A stretch of 49,849 nt of DNA from Zygnema cylindricum (GCA_037447655.1 JBBHKE010000038.1:130929-180777), one strand, 5' to 3'. Shown: positions 35,701 through 47,180, counted from the stretch's first letter. Numbers and translations: made by a program. Notes: generated by a model not told the origin, from the sequence alone.

Positions 35701-38700
35701 TTTATTAACGCTATTCCATAATCAGAGGGCCAAAAAAAACTCAAGCATGGTTCATAGTAAAGCTTCTGAAGAAATGTATCTCTTTCTTTCTGAGTCTCTA
35801 TTATATACACCATCCAAAAAAGAAAGTGGAGAAATACAAATGAACAAATGAATCCCCCTTTCCTGCTTTAAGCCTGTTTATTATACAAACCGGCCAAAAG
35901 AATTTGGAGAAAAACAAACAAACAAATGAATCGCTGTTTTTTTCTTTTGACCTAAGTTTATTTATTACACGTATCGGCCAACAAAAAACTGGAAAAAACA
36001 AATAAACAGACGAATGTCTTTCTTTCTTTCTTTCTAAGTTTATTTATTTTACTTACCAGCCAATGAAAAACTGGAGAGGCCCATGCCAAGAGACAGCAAG
36101 GTCACAACTAGCCATGGTTGAGCAGTCACTTGGAGTGCACATACAATCAAAAGACAAATTGCGGGAGCCAAAAATGAAATGGTTTGCATTAATTTCCGAA
36201 CCTGAAACATCCCTCATCCTCCCCTTTACCAAACTTTAGAAAAGTACACAACTTGTTGCTTTTCATAGAGTTAACAATATTAATGTCGGTGGTGTTTTTT
36301 TTACACAATTAAAAAAGTGGTAATCACATTAAATGGAGGAGTGAAAAGCAAGCGTTCTTGCTCTAAATTTGTATTATCGATCTAAGCTTTTTTACTGATG
36401 ATTCATTTACTATAATAGTGAAGAACGGTGTATAGACAGTGGCAATGGGTTGGAGCTGACGATTAGAGAGATGATTGGATAATTTAAAGCGTTTGCAAGA
36501 AATTTGGGAAGAAAAGGGAAAAGAAAAAGGAAAGTAGATTTACCGTCGTTATATCAACTCCCTTCTTAATGAGAGAGTCAGCCACCCACGCAGCCATTCC
36601 TGATAAAACAACCGACAATACTGGGGGCAATATTGCAATCTGTCCCCTCCATGCCAAGTTAACGGCTCTGTTAATTGTTAACTATCAATTATAAATTGCT
36701 CGACCTTTTGAAATTTGATTGATAGCTGTACATTACTGGTTTCCTTAAATTAATTCGCGACTGTTGATAGAATGCCGACTGTTTTCCAGAGCCGAAGCGT
36801 TTATTTGGACACGTATAGCAGACAGTTTGTCTTCCACAAAGGACAACCTAAAATGGAAGGAGAAGAAGAAGAAGAAGAAGAAGGAGTTCTGGAAGAAGTT
36901 CTGGAAACCTTTTGAGCTGTTGACTAATAACACAACGCTAGAATGCAATTCACTCATACTGCAAGCAGTAATTTGTATTGAATACTCTGAAGTCCAAATC
37001 CCTCAGCAGCGAAACTACACATTTTACCTACGAGAAACCAAAAACTTTTTGACGTGCCCAATTTTTTAAATCAGGACAAGAAAAGAGGAAAGAAATGCTC
37101 ACCTGAGAAGCATGAATCAAATCCAAATTCAAAGCAGATCTGCGGCCCAACCGGTCCCCTTAGCTTTTGTCAAAAACAAATATCCACTATTCACGCCTTC
37201 AGCCACATCTCTAAATGTTTTACATTTTTCTCCAAGAACCTCTTTCTCTTCATCAAACCAATCTCCTCTATTCATAGCTATAAATTCGACTAGTTTGAGT
37301 TCACTCTCCCATTTCGGCTTGAACTTGCGGAACATAAAAAATACGGAATTGAATTTTTTATGTCACAGCTCCGGCTTTCTATTAAAAAAAAGAAATAAAG
37401 AAGAAAAATCCCCGATGTAAGCCCCAGCTGAAAAAATTATGTCTCTCCATCTCATATTCCATCACTGACAGAGGCACAAAATGTTTCAACAACATCAAGG
37501 CTAAATATGGACACATTTCTCCAACAAGTTGAACAGAACCTAACCTCTTTGCAAATGTTTTCCTATGTTGTCAAAAAAATGGGCATGATGGAGAAAACAG
37601 CATAGCCTCAAATACTAAAATGTTCACAACGCGATTGGCTTCAAATATGCATTATTTTTTCATGCAAACAACAAGAGATGGGATTACAAAATTGAAAATA
37701 TTAGCTTTCTGTTCAACAAGACAGACTTACAAAAGGAGAAAGTTACCTATAGTAACTAGGGAGCCACGACTGCAAAGCATATTTGCCCCAGTCGTTGCAA
37801 AAATGTGCCCAAATGAGAGCCAGAAAAGCAGGAGACTCGAAGAAAATTCTCCATGGGACTTGTTTTTCACCCTGGGCAGACTCCAAAAAAATAAAAAAAA
37901 TCAACCTCCCTGAAACTGTTCATTATTGTCAGCTACAATCTTATCCACTTATAATAATTTTGGAGTCCAAAGAAATCAAAATAAAACACTTCAACAAAAA
38001 CAGGCCGGCAAACCTCCCAATGGCATTCAACATGGTATTCAGAATTACCTCTCTAACAGAAGATAGGTTATGATGATGTATGCTCGTTGTACCCTTATAG
38101 CCCTTTCCATCTGTTAGAATTTTCGGTTCCGTACCTACTCAAGAAAGAAAGACCCCTCCCGTGTGAGAAGGTAATTATGGGTGTTGTTCACAAGTTCATA
38201 AATGTGTTACCAACGCAATAAGTTAAATTATCCAAAGCAGATAAATTCTCCAAATTAATTCATCAGTTGCACCACCTAAATTTGGGGAATCCACCTTGTT
38301 AAGACGGGCGTCCGCGTACTTATTACAATTAGTGTGGTTTGATGATAAGCAGTCAGACAGTTCATCAACAACTTATTCATTAGAGTGGTTTCTCCAGACT
38401 GCGCCTGTGATTCAGATGTAGTGGGACCATTTTTGATCCCAAGGAGAGACCATTTCTTTTCGGCAATTCACAACAACCACCTTAGAATTTGGCCAATATT
38501 GCATTTTTCCCGCATGACAATGGACCTTACAAATGGAATTTTCGACATAGACGTCTATCATTTGTTCATAAAACAGTGCTCATTGCACCAATGGTGGTGA
38601 AAATTGTCATGAGACTAATTTCCCGTCGAATCAACCAGAATAATAAAGCTATCTGCCCTCCTTTAAACAAATAGTCAAGCTTATATTCTTAACTAGAAAC

Positions 38701-39314
38701 CACAAAAAAACAATTGCGACTATTCTGGGTTTACCTCTACAGTTCATACAACCATTGGTAGTTTGAGGTGGGACAGGAATAGGGTGGGAGGAGAAAAGGA
38801 GAAAAATATAAACATACCTATCGGTTTTCCACCATGGATCGATCCATTCTTTGATGGGTTGGGAGATTTACTATCAGCGGCGGAGCGAAATGCCAGCCAC
38901 CTGAAATTTTGGAAAAACAAATGCTTAAAGTGTTAAGCATCATAAAAGTTGTTTAATTTTCAACAAAAAAGAATATGCCATTTTAAAAAGAAGCGTACCA
39001 ACCATGATCCAACTTACTGAGACAAATAGTGTAATCTAGCTTTAACAAACAATTAACGAAACACTATAAGGACAAGATAAACAAAGTGACGGAGGAGACT
39101 CACCAAATAACACCGGCAAGGCCAAAAATATAAAACACTGATTCCCATCCAAAATGCTGTATGCAGAGTGGCGCCAAAACAAGGCTGTATACATTCCTCA
39201 ACAAACACGCACCCATATCCATATTTGAGCACATATCCTCTGTTACAGTTCCAAACTGATATAAATGTGGTTTCAGAATCTGAAAGATTGAGGAGGGGAG
39301 GGGAGGAGGGGGGG

Positions 39315-39380
<66 letters not shown>

Positions 39381-42300
39381 TCATCCATTATGGCTAACAG
39401 TTATATCCAAATCTGGCACATATTTTTGCCCGTTTCATTCATCGAAGTCCTGAATGAAGCCCACAGATTCTAGGTTTTTTCCTCTTCTTCTCTCCTCCCT
39501 CTTCCTTTCCTTCTCTTCCTCCCCTTCTACTTCTTTCTTCCTCTTCTTCTCCCTCTTGCTCTCCCTCTCCGACTATTTGGGTGAGGAACAAGGTTCATTT
39601 TTTTTTTTATTTGAAAAAACACAAAGATCTTGCAACTAATTATTTTTGGATATAAAATGTACAGCTGAAAGACAAAAAAATAATTTAGAAACGTGAGCTG
39701 AGTTGCAATGCAATTTTCAAAACCGTGTTCGCTTCCATTATTTAAGATAACCAAAAAGACTTAAATATGAACATGTTTATAATTACAATCAATTATTTGA
39801 AGACCCTATGCCCATGTCAAAAAAATGCGATTGAGAATTATTTATCTGCAAATCGAACAGCTCCTGCTCAAACACTGCTAACCAATATCAGTGTGATTCA
39901 TCTTGACATTTTTGTAAGGAAGGCTTTTAAACCATTCTTGTCAAACTGAGAACACAAAGAATCGCTATGACTATTAAGAAACATTTAGCGCAAGTTTTAT
40001 TTAAGTGCTATTAAATCTAATTTAGGTCCAAGAGACGTGGACGATTATTGACCGCTTAACGAGTAAGCGTTATGAACAGAAAACTTAGTATCATTAAAAC
40101 TATTTTATGATGGAAAAAAAACTACAGGCACTGAAAGAATGTTTTTAACATTAAAAGGATTCACGCTGCAGCAATGCCATACCCAGCAACGCTTCCAACA
40201 TTAAGACCTCCAAAGACTGTCGCCACAGCTCGTGATCTCTCCTCTTTCGGCACCAATCTGCAAGTCCCAATAATCCCAGCTTTCTTAAGGTGGAAAGTTT
40301 TTTTTTTCTTTTCCTTGTTTTCCTTTCCGTCTATACTTTATTTTAGCTCTTACTCAACTGTATTCATTACATTCACACATTGGGCCAACAAAATCACTCA
40401 GACCTGTCATCAACCTGGTTGCAAAAAACGAGCCGATTTATTCCAGACTTAAAGATTGCTGATATTTCTTGTGAGCCTCTGCTATTAAGAAAGCTATTTA
40501 AAAAAGAAAAGCAATGTTATATCTGTCAACAATTCAATAACGTATCCAACACAGGATTACTCTTGCGGTTGTCGCTTCAGTTCCAAGGCAAAGGCTTCAC
40601 TTTGGGAAGATAGCATTAAAAAAAACCAAGCACAAAAAAATTGAAGTATCACAGTTTAAGTAAAGGACAAACTGTTTTCGGCACTTACTGAGCTATTAGA
40701 TCAGTTGCTGCGGGGGGAGCAACTCCTTCACCCAAACCTATCTGCCAACAAAACACCCCAACTTTGCCCATTCTTTAAACTTTGCTTAGAAAAAAGCACA
40801 TTCAATCATTTCAAAACATAAACAGATGGATAATTGCTGAGAATACAGCACATACCTGGAAAAAGAGAGACCTGAAATGACAGAAATTGGGCAGTTCATG
40901 TTAACACACTTGCAATCTTGGTTTGAGGTATGCTCAGTTAATCAGCAATTGCATTGTAACTAGTCTCTGTTGGTAAAGAAATGGACCAAAAGGGGAAAAC
41001 AACCACAATATTCTTGAATAATTTGAATTCACAAAGCTCACCAGAAGACGAATCAGAAGAAGAACCGGCACACAGGACGCGACGGCCGGGACAATTGCTG
41101 TACCTAGGGACCAGACAAGTACGCCACATAATAGCACAGTTCTGTGCTCTCCAAGGCACCCCATTTGAACAATAATAAGTTATTTGAACAATGATTAGCC
41201 GTTTGAACAACAGTAAGCCTTACATAAAAACGAACTACTTTGACAATAACAATGGTCCAAAACTCATGTTTTTATGTCATGTGTTTGCACAGAAATTCAT
41301 CACTAATAGGACTCCCGTAAAAAGAGAAGGACAACAAACTCTAGATTACACTTGCTCAAACTCATGATTTCCCTCCCTCGTGTTTCTACTTCAAAGTTTT
41401 TGCACAAAAGTTGATCTGAAATCAGTACAACCATGGTAAAACATCAAGGAAGATGATGGAACACGTGGCAAAAAAAAATAGGGGGATGGAATGCAACTAC
41501 AGCTATTGCCATGGTGACTCAAGTAAAACGATCACTAATAAGGTAAATATACGCACGCTAATAGTGGCGTTACTGGTCAGTAATCCTCTTAATCATACAG
41601 AAAGTTGTATAATGCCCACAGCTTTCTACACGACTACTATGATTACTGGCCAGTCAGTTGAAGCGTTCGTATAATTACAGTATAAGCTAAGCAAAAAGAG
41701 GACTCTTGTTCAACTTTCCAACAACTGGCTAGCTGACTAATGGCATAGCCGCAGTCAGTTCTTTCCCGATTTCAAAGCTTGTCAAACCAAAAAAAATAAA
41801 AATCTATTCGATTTGATTTGGTTTGGTTTGGTTTGATTCGATATATTTAGTCAGGGAGAGAGGGAGAGAGAGAGATAGAGAAACATACCGACCGGAGAAC
41901 CGTTGGGCAAGCCAACCGCCTGGAAGTTGACTCATTGCATAACCGCAGAAAAAGGATGATTGCACGAGTCCGGCCACTGAGTTGCTCCATCCTAACTGTT
42001 GAGCCATAGGGATTATGGCCACACTCATATTCACCTGTTACCATCACATTTTAGAAATTTTTAGGTGGAAAATTCGACATTATTTTTCTCTTTCCTCCTT
42101 GTTGAAAAAAAAGAAAAGAAAGGAGAAAACAGAGCGAATTTAAACAGTGAAAATGGCTGAGCCAGAAGGATTATGATCACACTTATGTTCACCTGTTGCC
42201 GTCACATTATAGAGTTTTATAGGAGCGATAAAAATTGACAGTATATCACTTATACCACCTCCTTGTTGAGAAAAAGAAGAGAAATGAAAAAGTGAAGTGA

Positions 42301-44740
42301 AGAGAGAGAAAATAAAGGATTATGGTCACACTCATGTTCACCTGTTACCGTCACATTTTAGGAATTTCTACGGTTTTTTTTGGGTTCGGTCGCAAAATTC
42401 CACATTAAACATTTCATTCTCCTTCTTTTTGAGAAAAGGAGAGATACAAAGAGATTATGGCCACAATCATATTGACCTCCTACCATGACATCACAATATA
42501 GGTGGAAAATCATCATTATGTGTCTTTTTTCCCTCTCCTCCTTGTTGAAAGGAGAGAAAAAACAGAGGAAAATCAAAGGATAGAAAAAAAGGAGGACAGG
42601 GAGAAATGAAGGATCCGAGCCGAAATATTTGACATTATGTGTCCCTTTGTCCCCCTCCGCATTGTTGAGAGAAAGGAAAGAAACAGAGAGAAATGAGAGA
42701 GTGACCTGAGCAGGGAAAACAGGATTATGGCCACAATCATACAGATCTACAATCACATTTTAGTGCTTTTTAGGGTACAGTCGGAAAATTCGACATTATA
42801 TTACTTTTCCTCCTTGTTGAGAAAAAGGACAGAAAAAGGAGAGAAAACCCACAGAAATGAAAAGAGTGAAATGAGGAGAAAGAGAAAGGAGGACAACGAT
42901 AATTAAGAACAGACAGGAATGAGGAGAGAGAAAAATGAGGACCGAGAAAATGAGGACAGAGAGAGAAATGCGGAGAGAGAGAAATGAAAACAAAGAGAAT
43001 TATCAAAGAGAGAGAAATGAGGAGACGAAAAAGAAGGCAGGGAGAGCTGATCATCTCTCCAGCTTATGAAAGCAAGCCTTTTTAAAATGCACTAAAAACC
43101 AAACTAACAAGCGGACACAAAAGTGAGGAAATCAAAAGGCAAACACCACTGCTCAAGTGTTCAATATAGCAAGATATGAACATAAGCTTTATTGGAAAAA
43201 AAAACGCAATAGTAAACTATAATCAATACTATGAATATAGGCTTTTTCTTTGAGAAGGCTCAAAGGCAAAGAATAGGATATCAGCTTTTAAAAAAAAGAC
43301 AGTGCGATTGTATACCATAGTCAATTCTATAATTAGAAGCCGTTTCTTAAAAAATCGTAATTGTGAACCATGATCAATACTATAAATATGAGCATTTAAA
43401 AAAAAAAGACGAAGTTAAACCATAAATGCTACAATGAATATTAACTTGGAAAAAAAACAAAAACGAAATGGTAAAACATTATTATTATAACGAATATAAG
43501 CCTTATTGAACAAAAAAAGACATTGGCAAACTGTTATCAATATTGTGAATATAAACTTAAAAAAAATAATAGTAAATAAATAAATAAAACTTAAAAAAAA
43601 AAAACGCGATTGTAATTTATCTTATGATAAATAGGGTAGGCTGACGTCAGCTTGCATAAAGAAAATATGCATGCCTGAATTTATGACAGTTTATGTACTT
43701 TGACGGTGTTACTTTCTTAGCTATTTCTGGCTATTTTCTGAATATCTTGGATCTTATGAACAGTTTTTAAATCACAATTGATCCGTTAATTCATTTGTTT
43801 GTTGAAATAATATTTATTTAAAAGGAGCCAGTTTATGGCTGTTCAACTTTCTGGCTATTTCTCAGTTCATAGCAGCTTATGAACAAAATTTAAACACGAT
43901 CTACTTCCTTTAAATTTAACTTATTAAAAATATGCATTCAAATAGAAGCCAGTCTATGGCTGCTCATTTATCTGGTATAAAACAGCTTATAAACAGTATT
44001 TAAATAAGATTTGCTTGTATTTCTTTATTAATTTATATACGATTCATTTGATAAGGAGCCAGTCAAATAACCTTGTCCATGTTGCAAATAACAAACGCCA
44101 ACGCAGTCGATAATATAATCTTCAATCGATCATGAGGAGACGGAAAACCTTCTTCTTTGACATCTGTCACAAGAATATCGGACGACGAAAACGGTTCTTC
44201 GTATAAAGGAGAGTCAGAAGAATAAGAAGGATTCTCAGCGGTGGAGGCAGATAATGCTGAAGGAGAAGAGGAATTATCCGAATTATTATTTGAATTGCTC
44301 GAATTATCTCCAAATGCGTGAGCTTTTGTAAAAGATTTTCTTAAATACTGTTGTTGTTCAACACTAAAATTGAAGGCTCTGCAACTAGGACAAGTGCCTT
44401 TGAATTGACTTTTGAATCTATTATTCAACAGTCTTTCCATAGACTCCAACTGCTGATTTAACTGAGACTTCAACAGAAACGTTGACTGAGACTGTAACGA
44501 CGACTTAAACTGAGACTGTAACAGAGACTGTAACTGAGACTTCAACTTTAAAGCTGACATAGAAACCTTTCTGCTATTTATTGGAGCCTCCAAAAACTGA
44601 TGATTTATAGAGTGAGAAGGTTGAATGGGAGATTTGATTCCAGGTTTATGTTCCCTTATCTCCTGAATACTTTTATCTGAGGAGATACTTCTATTTGAAA
44701 TAACAAAGTTGTCTTGTAACGGAAACCTTAAAGCACACAT
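32780..44740 (-). CDS. PHT4/ANTR-type plastid phosphate transporter (MFS), 14 exons found
   Basis: Exons (high to low): 44740-44072, 42034-41889, 41141-41042, 40741-40689, 40257-40183, 39184-39104, 38900-38818, 37871 (or 37909)-37747, 37139-37103, 36639-36544, 36201-36057, 34714-34662, 33898-33812, 32896-32780. The protein is a 12-helix major facilitator of the anion:Na+ symporter group. Diagnostic blocks: CNMDKVNMSVAIIPMAQQLGW, GLVQSSFFCGYAMSQLPGGW, LGEGVAPPA, VPKEERSRAVA, QHFGWESVFYIFG, HFCNDWGKYALQSWLPSYY, VRKLMQTISFLAP, THQDMSPKYAGILLGITNTA and a terminal helix before SSKPQDFD. Plant homologs move inorganic phosphate across plastid membranes. The Ser/Gln-rich 200-residue N-terminus, longer than usual, may be a transit peptide plus linker. 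Every junction keeps phase except exon 7 to exon 8, where a small exon may be missing. About 634 aa with the 37909 start. Confidence 0.93.
35364..35591. repeat. Two direct copies of a 114-bp unit in PHT4 intron 11
   Basis: Copies at 35364-35477 and 35478-35591 are nearly identical. I count three substitutions: tagc/tagt, and two in cattataatg/cattagaacg. Each begins aaccaaacctag and ends cataataaatta. This is a recent tandem duplication. Confidence 0.9.
35600..36050 (-). repeat. Array of decayed copies of PHT4 exon 11 end and donor
   Basis: On the plus strand the real exon 11 end reads accagccaatgaaaaactgg (36055-36074). Degenerate copies sit at about 35976 (ggccaacaaaaaactgg), 35892 (ggccaaaagaatttgg), 35811 (catccaaaaaagaaagtgg), 35728 (ggccaaaaaaaactcaa) and 35622 (ggccaaaaaaacccaa). 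Each is accompanied on its left by a gtttatta-type word, as the real donor is by agtttatttatttt. Spacing is about 80-108 bp. Copies at 35892 and 35811 keep a GT at the donor position on the minus strand; others have lost it. Confidence 0.75.
36857..36886. repeat. (GAA)n microsatellite
   Basis: A run of about nine gaa/aag units in PHT4 intron 9. It is noncoding. Confidence 0.8.
39297..39376. repeat. (GA)n microsatellite in PHT4 intron 5
   Basis: A ggagg-rich lead is followed by about 28 uninterrupted ga units. The apparent Ser-Leu or Arg-Glu reading frames across it are artefacts of the repeat. Confidence 0.9.
42040..43060 (-). repeat. Array of decayed copies of PHT4 exon 2 start with acceptors
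   Basis: The real exon 2 starts at 42034 and on the plus strand ends gattatggccacactcatat, then tcacctgttaccatcac. Copies lie at 42164-42216 (decoy exon start 42192), 42316-42362 (42341), 42451-42495 (42476) and 42721-42766 (about 42746), with a featureless unit between the last two. On the coding strand three copies keep a CAG or GAG before GTG/GTC and read VNISVIII, VNMSVTII or VNMIVAII against the real VNMSVAII. Each is joined to a cctccttgttgag word and a GA-rich block. Unit length is about 135-158 bp. The part beyond 42820 is purine-rich only. Confidence 0.85.
43190..43625. repeat. AT-rich tandem repeat of about 60-70 bp in PHT4 intron 1
   Basis: About six or seven degenerate units contain an A run, then gcgattgtaaaccatagtca-like sequence, then tactatgaatataagc. 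They lie between the exon 2 array and the exon 1 donor array. Confidence 0.65.
43815..44071 (-). repeat. Tandem repeat adjoining the PHT4 exon 1 donor
   Basis: The plus-strand string aaggagccagt recurs at about 43822 and 44053, with aagccagtctatggctgctc at about 43943, giving a period near 115 bp. The last copy abuts the real donor (44071-44070). Resemblance of the outer copies to the exon edge itself is weak, so this may be purely intronic duplication. Confidence 0.55.
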
Positions 44741-45254
44741 AGTGTCAGTGCTTTTTCTAAGCTCTCTTCTTTTTCCAAAAAATAATCAGCTTAAAAATAT
44801 AATAACAGGTCAAATCCCCTCAGCTTACAAGCACGAAATGATGCTTTTAACTTCTCTCTCTAAACAATTTAACTTTATTAACTCTATAAACTTTTAAAAC
44901 TTAAAAATTTAGAAACTTAGGCACCTATACTGTCATTATCCTTTTTTTATTTGAAGAAAGGAGATACAAGGGAGATAGAAAGTGAAATATCGAATATGGA
45001 ACAACAAAGGAATCAAATTGGAGGGCAAGAAGTCAAGAACAGACTCATCCAGCAACCTTTGATAGTGTGAACATGGGACAGGCAGGGACAGGCGGCGTAT
45101 CGCACAAGTACCACGTGGCGCCTATGTAGCGTGGCGTTTGGAGAGTGAGCGGATCGTGAGGATATTCTATGCGTAGATCCTATCTGACGTGGAGGGGCCT
45201 TCGAAGAAATTATGACAAGCAGCCATGTAACAGCATAGTTCAGAATTTATATTA
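44741..45254 (-). promoter_or_regulatory. Upstream region of the PHT4-type gene
   Basis: It lies 5' of the minus-strand start codon. It contains a G-box core CACGTG at 45112-45117, about 370 bp upstream. No TATA element can be assigned with confidence and there is no coding exon. Confidence 0.4.
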
Positions 45255-45431
45255 TTGAAATGTGCGAACAGAATTGCTGAATTAGGAACGCTATATGAAA
45301 ATTAGGGAATTAATTACCCAATCACATAGACATACTATATGGTTTTGAATGGTATAATCGCCTATAATACGAAGAAACGACAAACTCACAAACGACATAT
45401 AGCGCTTCCAATATCTGTCGCACATTTGAAC
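45255..45431. mobile_element. Inverted-repeat element of about 177 bp, hairpin family
   Basis: The left gaaatgtgcgaacagaattg and gaacgctatatg blocks are mirrored at the right by catatagcgcttccaata and then tcgcacatttgaact. It shares the GGAAACGCTATATG core with 29824-29959. Confidence 0.65.
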
Positions 45432-45499
45432 TGCAGTCCTAAAGTTTTTCGGTTATCTTTTGGACCAATGGCCGTCGTGTTTTATATTTTCTCGCCTTA

Positions 45500-46448
45500 G
45501 GGTACGTCCCCATGTAATCGGTACTTTGATAAAGTATTTTGGACTATAGTGAAGATTCGCCGTACTACTTTGAAGAGCGTCCCAATGTGCGAAAATGAAA
45601 TCGGAACTTTGACATGTGACGGTTGTAGACGTAGGTACAACTTGTGACGATTGAAGGCGACTGCGAAACTTCCGACGATTGGTGACGCCAACAAAATAGC
45701 GACAGTGGTAGACGTCTAGATTTTTATGAAATTGCAAATGTTTAGGGTTTGGTGACGTTGTGACGTCACGCTCACTTGTGACAACGTCGACGTCACGGAT
45801 TCAAGAACTTTCCGCCATGGTTTCTCGATTTCTCTTTTTCTACTTTTCTCACTCGATTTGCCATTAAATAAAAACCTAAAAAATTTCAAAAAATATATTT
45901 TTTGAAGATCTTTCATTTTATACCAATATTGTCGTATCTCATTCTAAAAAGTGTGAGATACAAGCGATAGTGTGAGAGGGAGAGAGGAGAGGCGCCGACG
46001 GCGAAAAATTATGCAAAGGACCCATGAATGCAAGTGGAAGTCCGAGACCCCTGCAAATTTTTTTCCGTACATAGTACGTGACGTGCGCGGAGAAAAATAG
46101 CGAGGACTCTCCCTCGTCCAAAAAATTTACAAATCGTGTGGCGCGTGCGTGGTACGCTTTTCATTCGCTGTTTGGGCGGTACTTGAACTAAAATCACCTC
46201 CTCGAGGTGATTTTGGATGAAGTTTTTTTTTGGGCTGGATTCTCTTGCCCGGGGGTCTAAAAGGGGAAAACGCCAAAATGCGTTCACATAACGACAAACA
46301 GGTCGTACATCCAAAGTATGAATTGACGTTCACTTTACTTTGGTAAAAATGAATTTATCGTACGGCTAAAGTTTTTTTTCAAAGTTCCCTGAATTTTAGG
46401 GCAAAAAGACAGAGAAAAGTATGTACTTTAACACATGGGGACGTACCC
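45500..46448. mobile_element. 949-bp PIF/Harbinger-like element
   Basis: The termini gggtacgtccccatgt and acatggggacgtaccc are a perfect 16-bp inverted repeat. The flanks are tta at 45497-45499 and tta at 46449-46451, the expected 3-bp target duplication. The interior has gtagacgtaggtac and gacgccaacaaaat words similar to the nested element at 20973-21667. Its short reading frames show no transposase signature, so it is non-autonomous. Confidence 0.85.
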
Positions 46449-46715
46449 TTACGATGTCCATTCTAGTATACACGTGATACATTAGCGTACGATATTTCTA
46501 CAGTGCGTACAGCAGTTTGTGGTATCAGGGTGAATCTCCATTTGAGGAAATCTTTTGAAAACGTACGGGTTTCGCGTGAAATTGTCCGTACATGTTATTC
46601 GAAAGGGTGACGCAACCCCGGTGCTTTGAAACTAGCTACACTATTTACACGCTTTCACGCTAATTTCACATTTCCGTGCGCTATTTTGTACCTATTTTGC
46701 CGGCAGCGTCCTGGG

Positions 46716-47172
46716 CATAGTTCAAAAGTAGGTGACCGTACGCCCATACAATATGCCTATTGTATGCAAAACATACAATATGGCCTTAAGACCCATATTG
46801 TATTGGCCGCAAAATGAAATAAAATAGTAACAAGGTTGAGTTGCACATGGATCGATAGAGAATTAAACGTCATGTTTAAATTTGAAAAAAAAATCGGACA
46901 AAAAAATCCTTTTCTGTGAGTTTTTAGCGACTTTTTATTTAAACCGTCAGATCTGGACGATCTGACGGTATATGATGAAAGTAACGATCTAAGAAGATCA
47001 CATGAAAAGCCCATAACACAACTTACAATAAGACTATCGTCAGATTCAGACGATCGGACGGTCGCTGATGAAAGTAGCGATCTAAGAAGATCACACGGAA
47101 AGCCCGGAACACAACTTACGCTAAAGGCGGCCTACAAAAGGCCTACCAAAAAACGCCTACTTTTGAACTATG
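46716..47172. mobile_element. 457-bp hAT-like non-autonomous element, copy B
   Basis: It is a reverse-complement relative of 8949-9404 with the same ends, catagttcaaaagtagg and cctacttttgaactatg. It is flanked by gtcctggg at 46708-46715 and gtcctcgg at 47173-47180, an 8-bp duplication with one mismatch. Internal landmarks are shared throughout (cccatattgtattggc, gttgagttgcacatgg, agatcacatgaaaagcccat). Confidence 0.9.
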
Positions 47173-47180
47173 GTCCTCGG

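Noticed and set aside
37129-37335. Minus-strand frame resembling a soluble domain (KPKWESELKLVEFI and onward)
   Set aside because: It ends in a stop one step out of frame with the 37-nt PHT4 exon 9, whose acceptor lies inside it. It does not match the transporter family and I see no acceptor that would join it.
38747-38748. A two-base exon (AG) in the PHT4 gene
   Set aside because: It would repair the reading frame, but such exons are extremely rare and the intron before it would be only about 70 bp. I kept it only as one option in the phase-gap finding.
39053-39473. Open frames of alternating Ser-Leu or Arg-Glu
   Set aside because: They are produced by the (GA)n microsatellite. Only 39104-39184 on the minus strand is a real exon.
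44063-44740. A 225-aa minus-strand frame as a separate single-exon gene
   Set aside because: It ends in the first membrane helix CNMDK with a GT donor, and joins in phase to VNMSVAII of the next exon.
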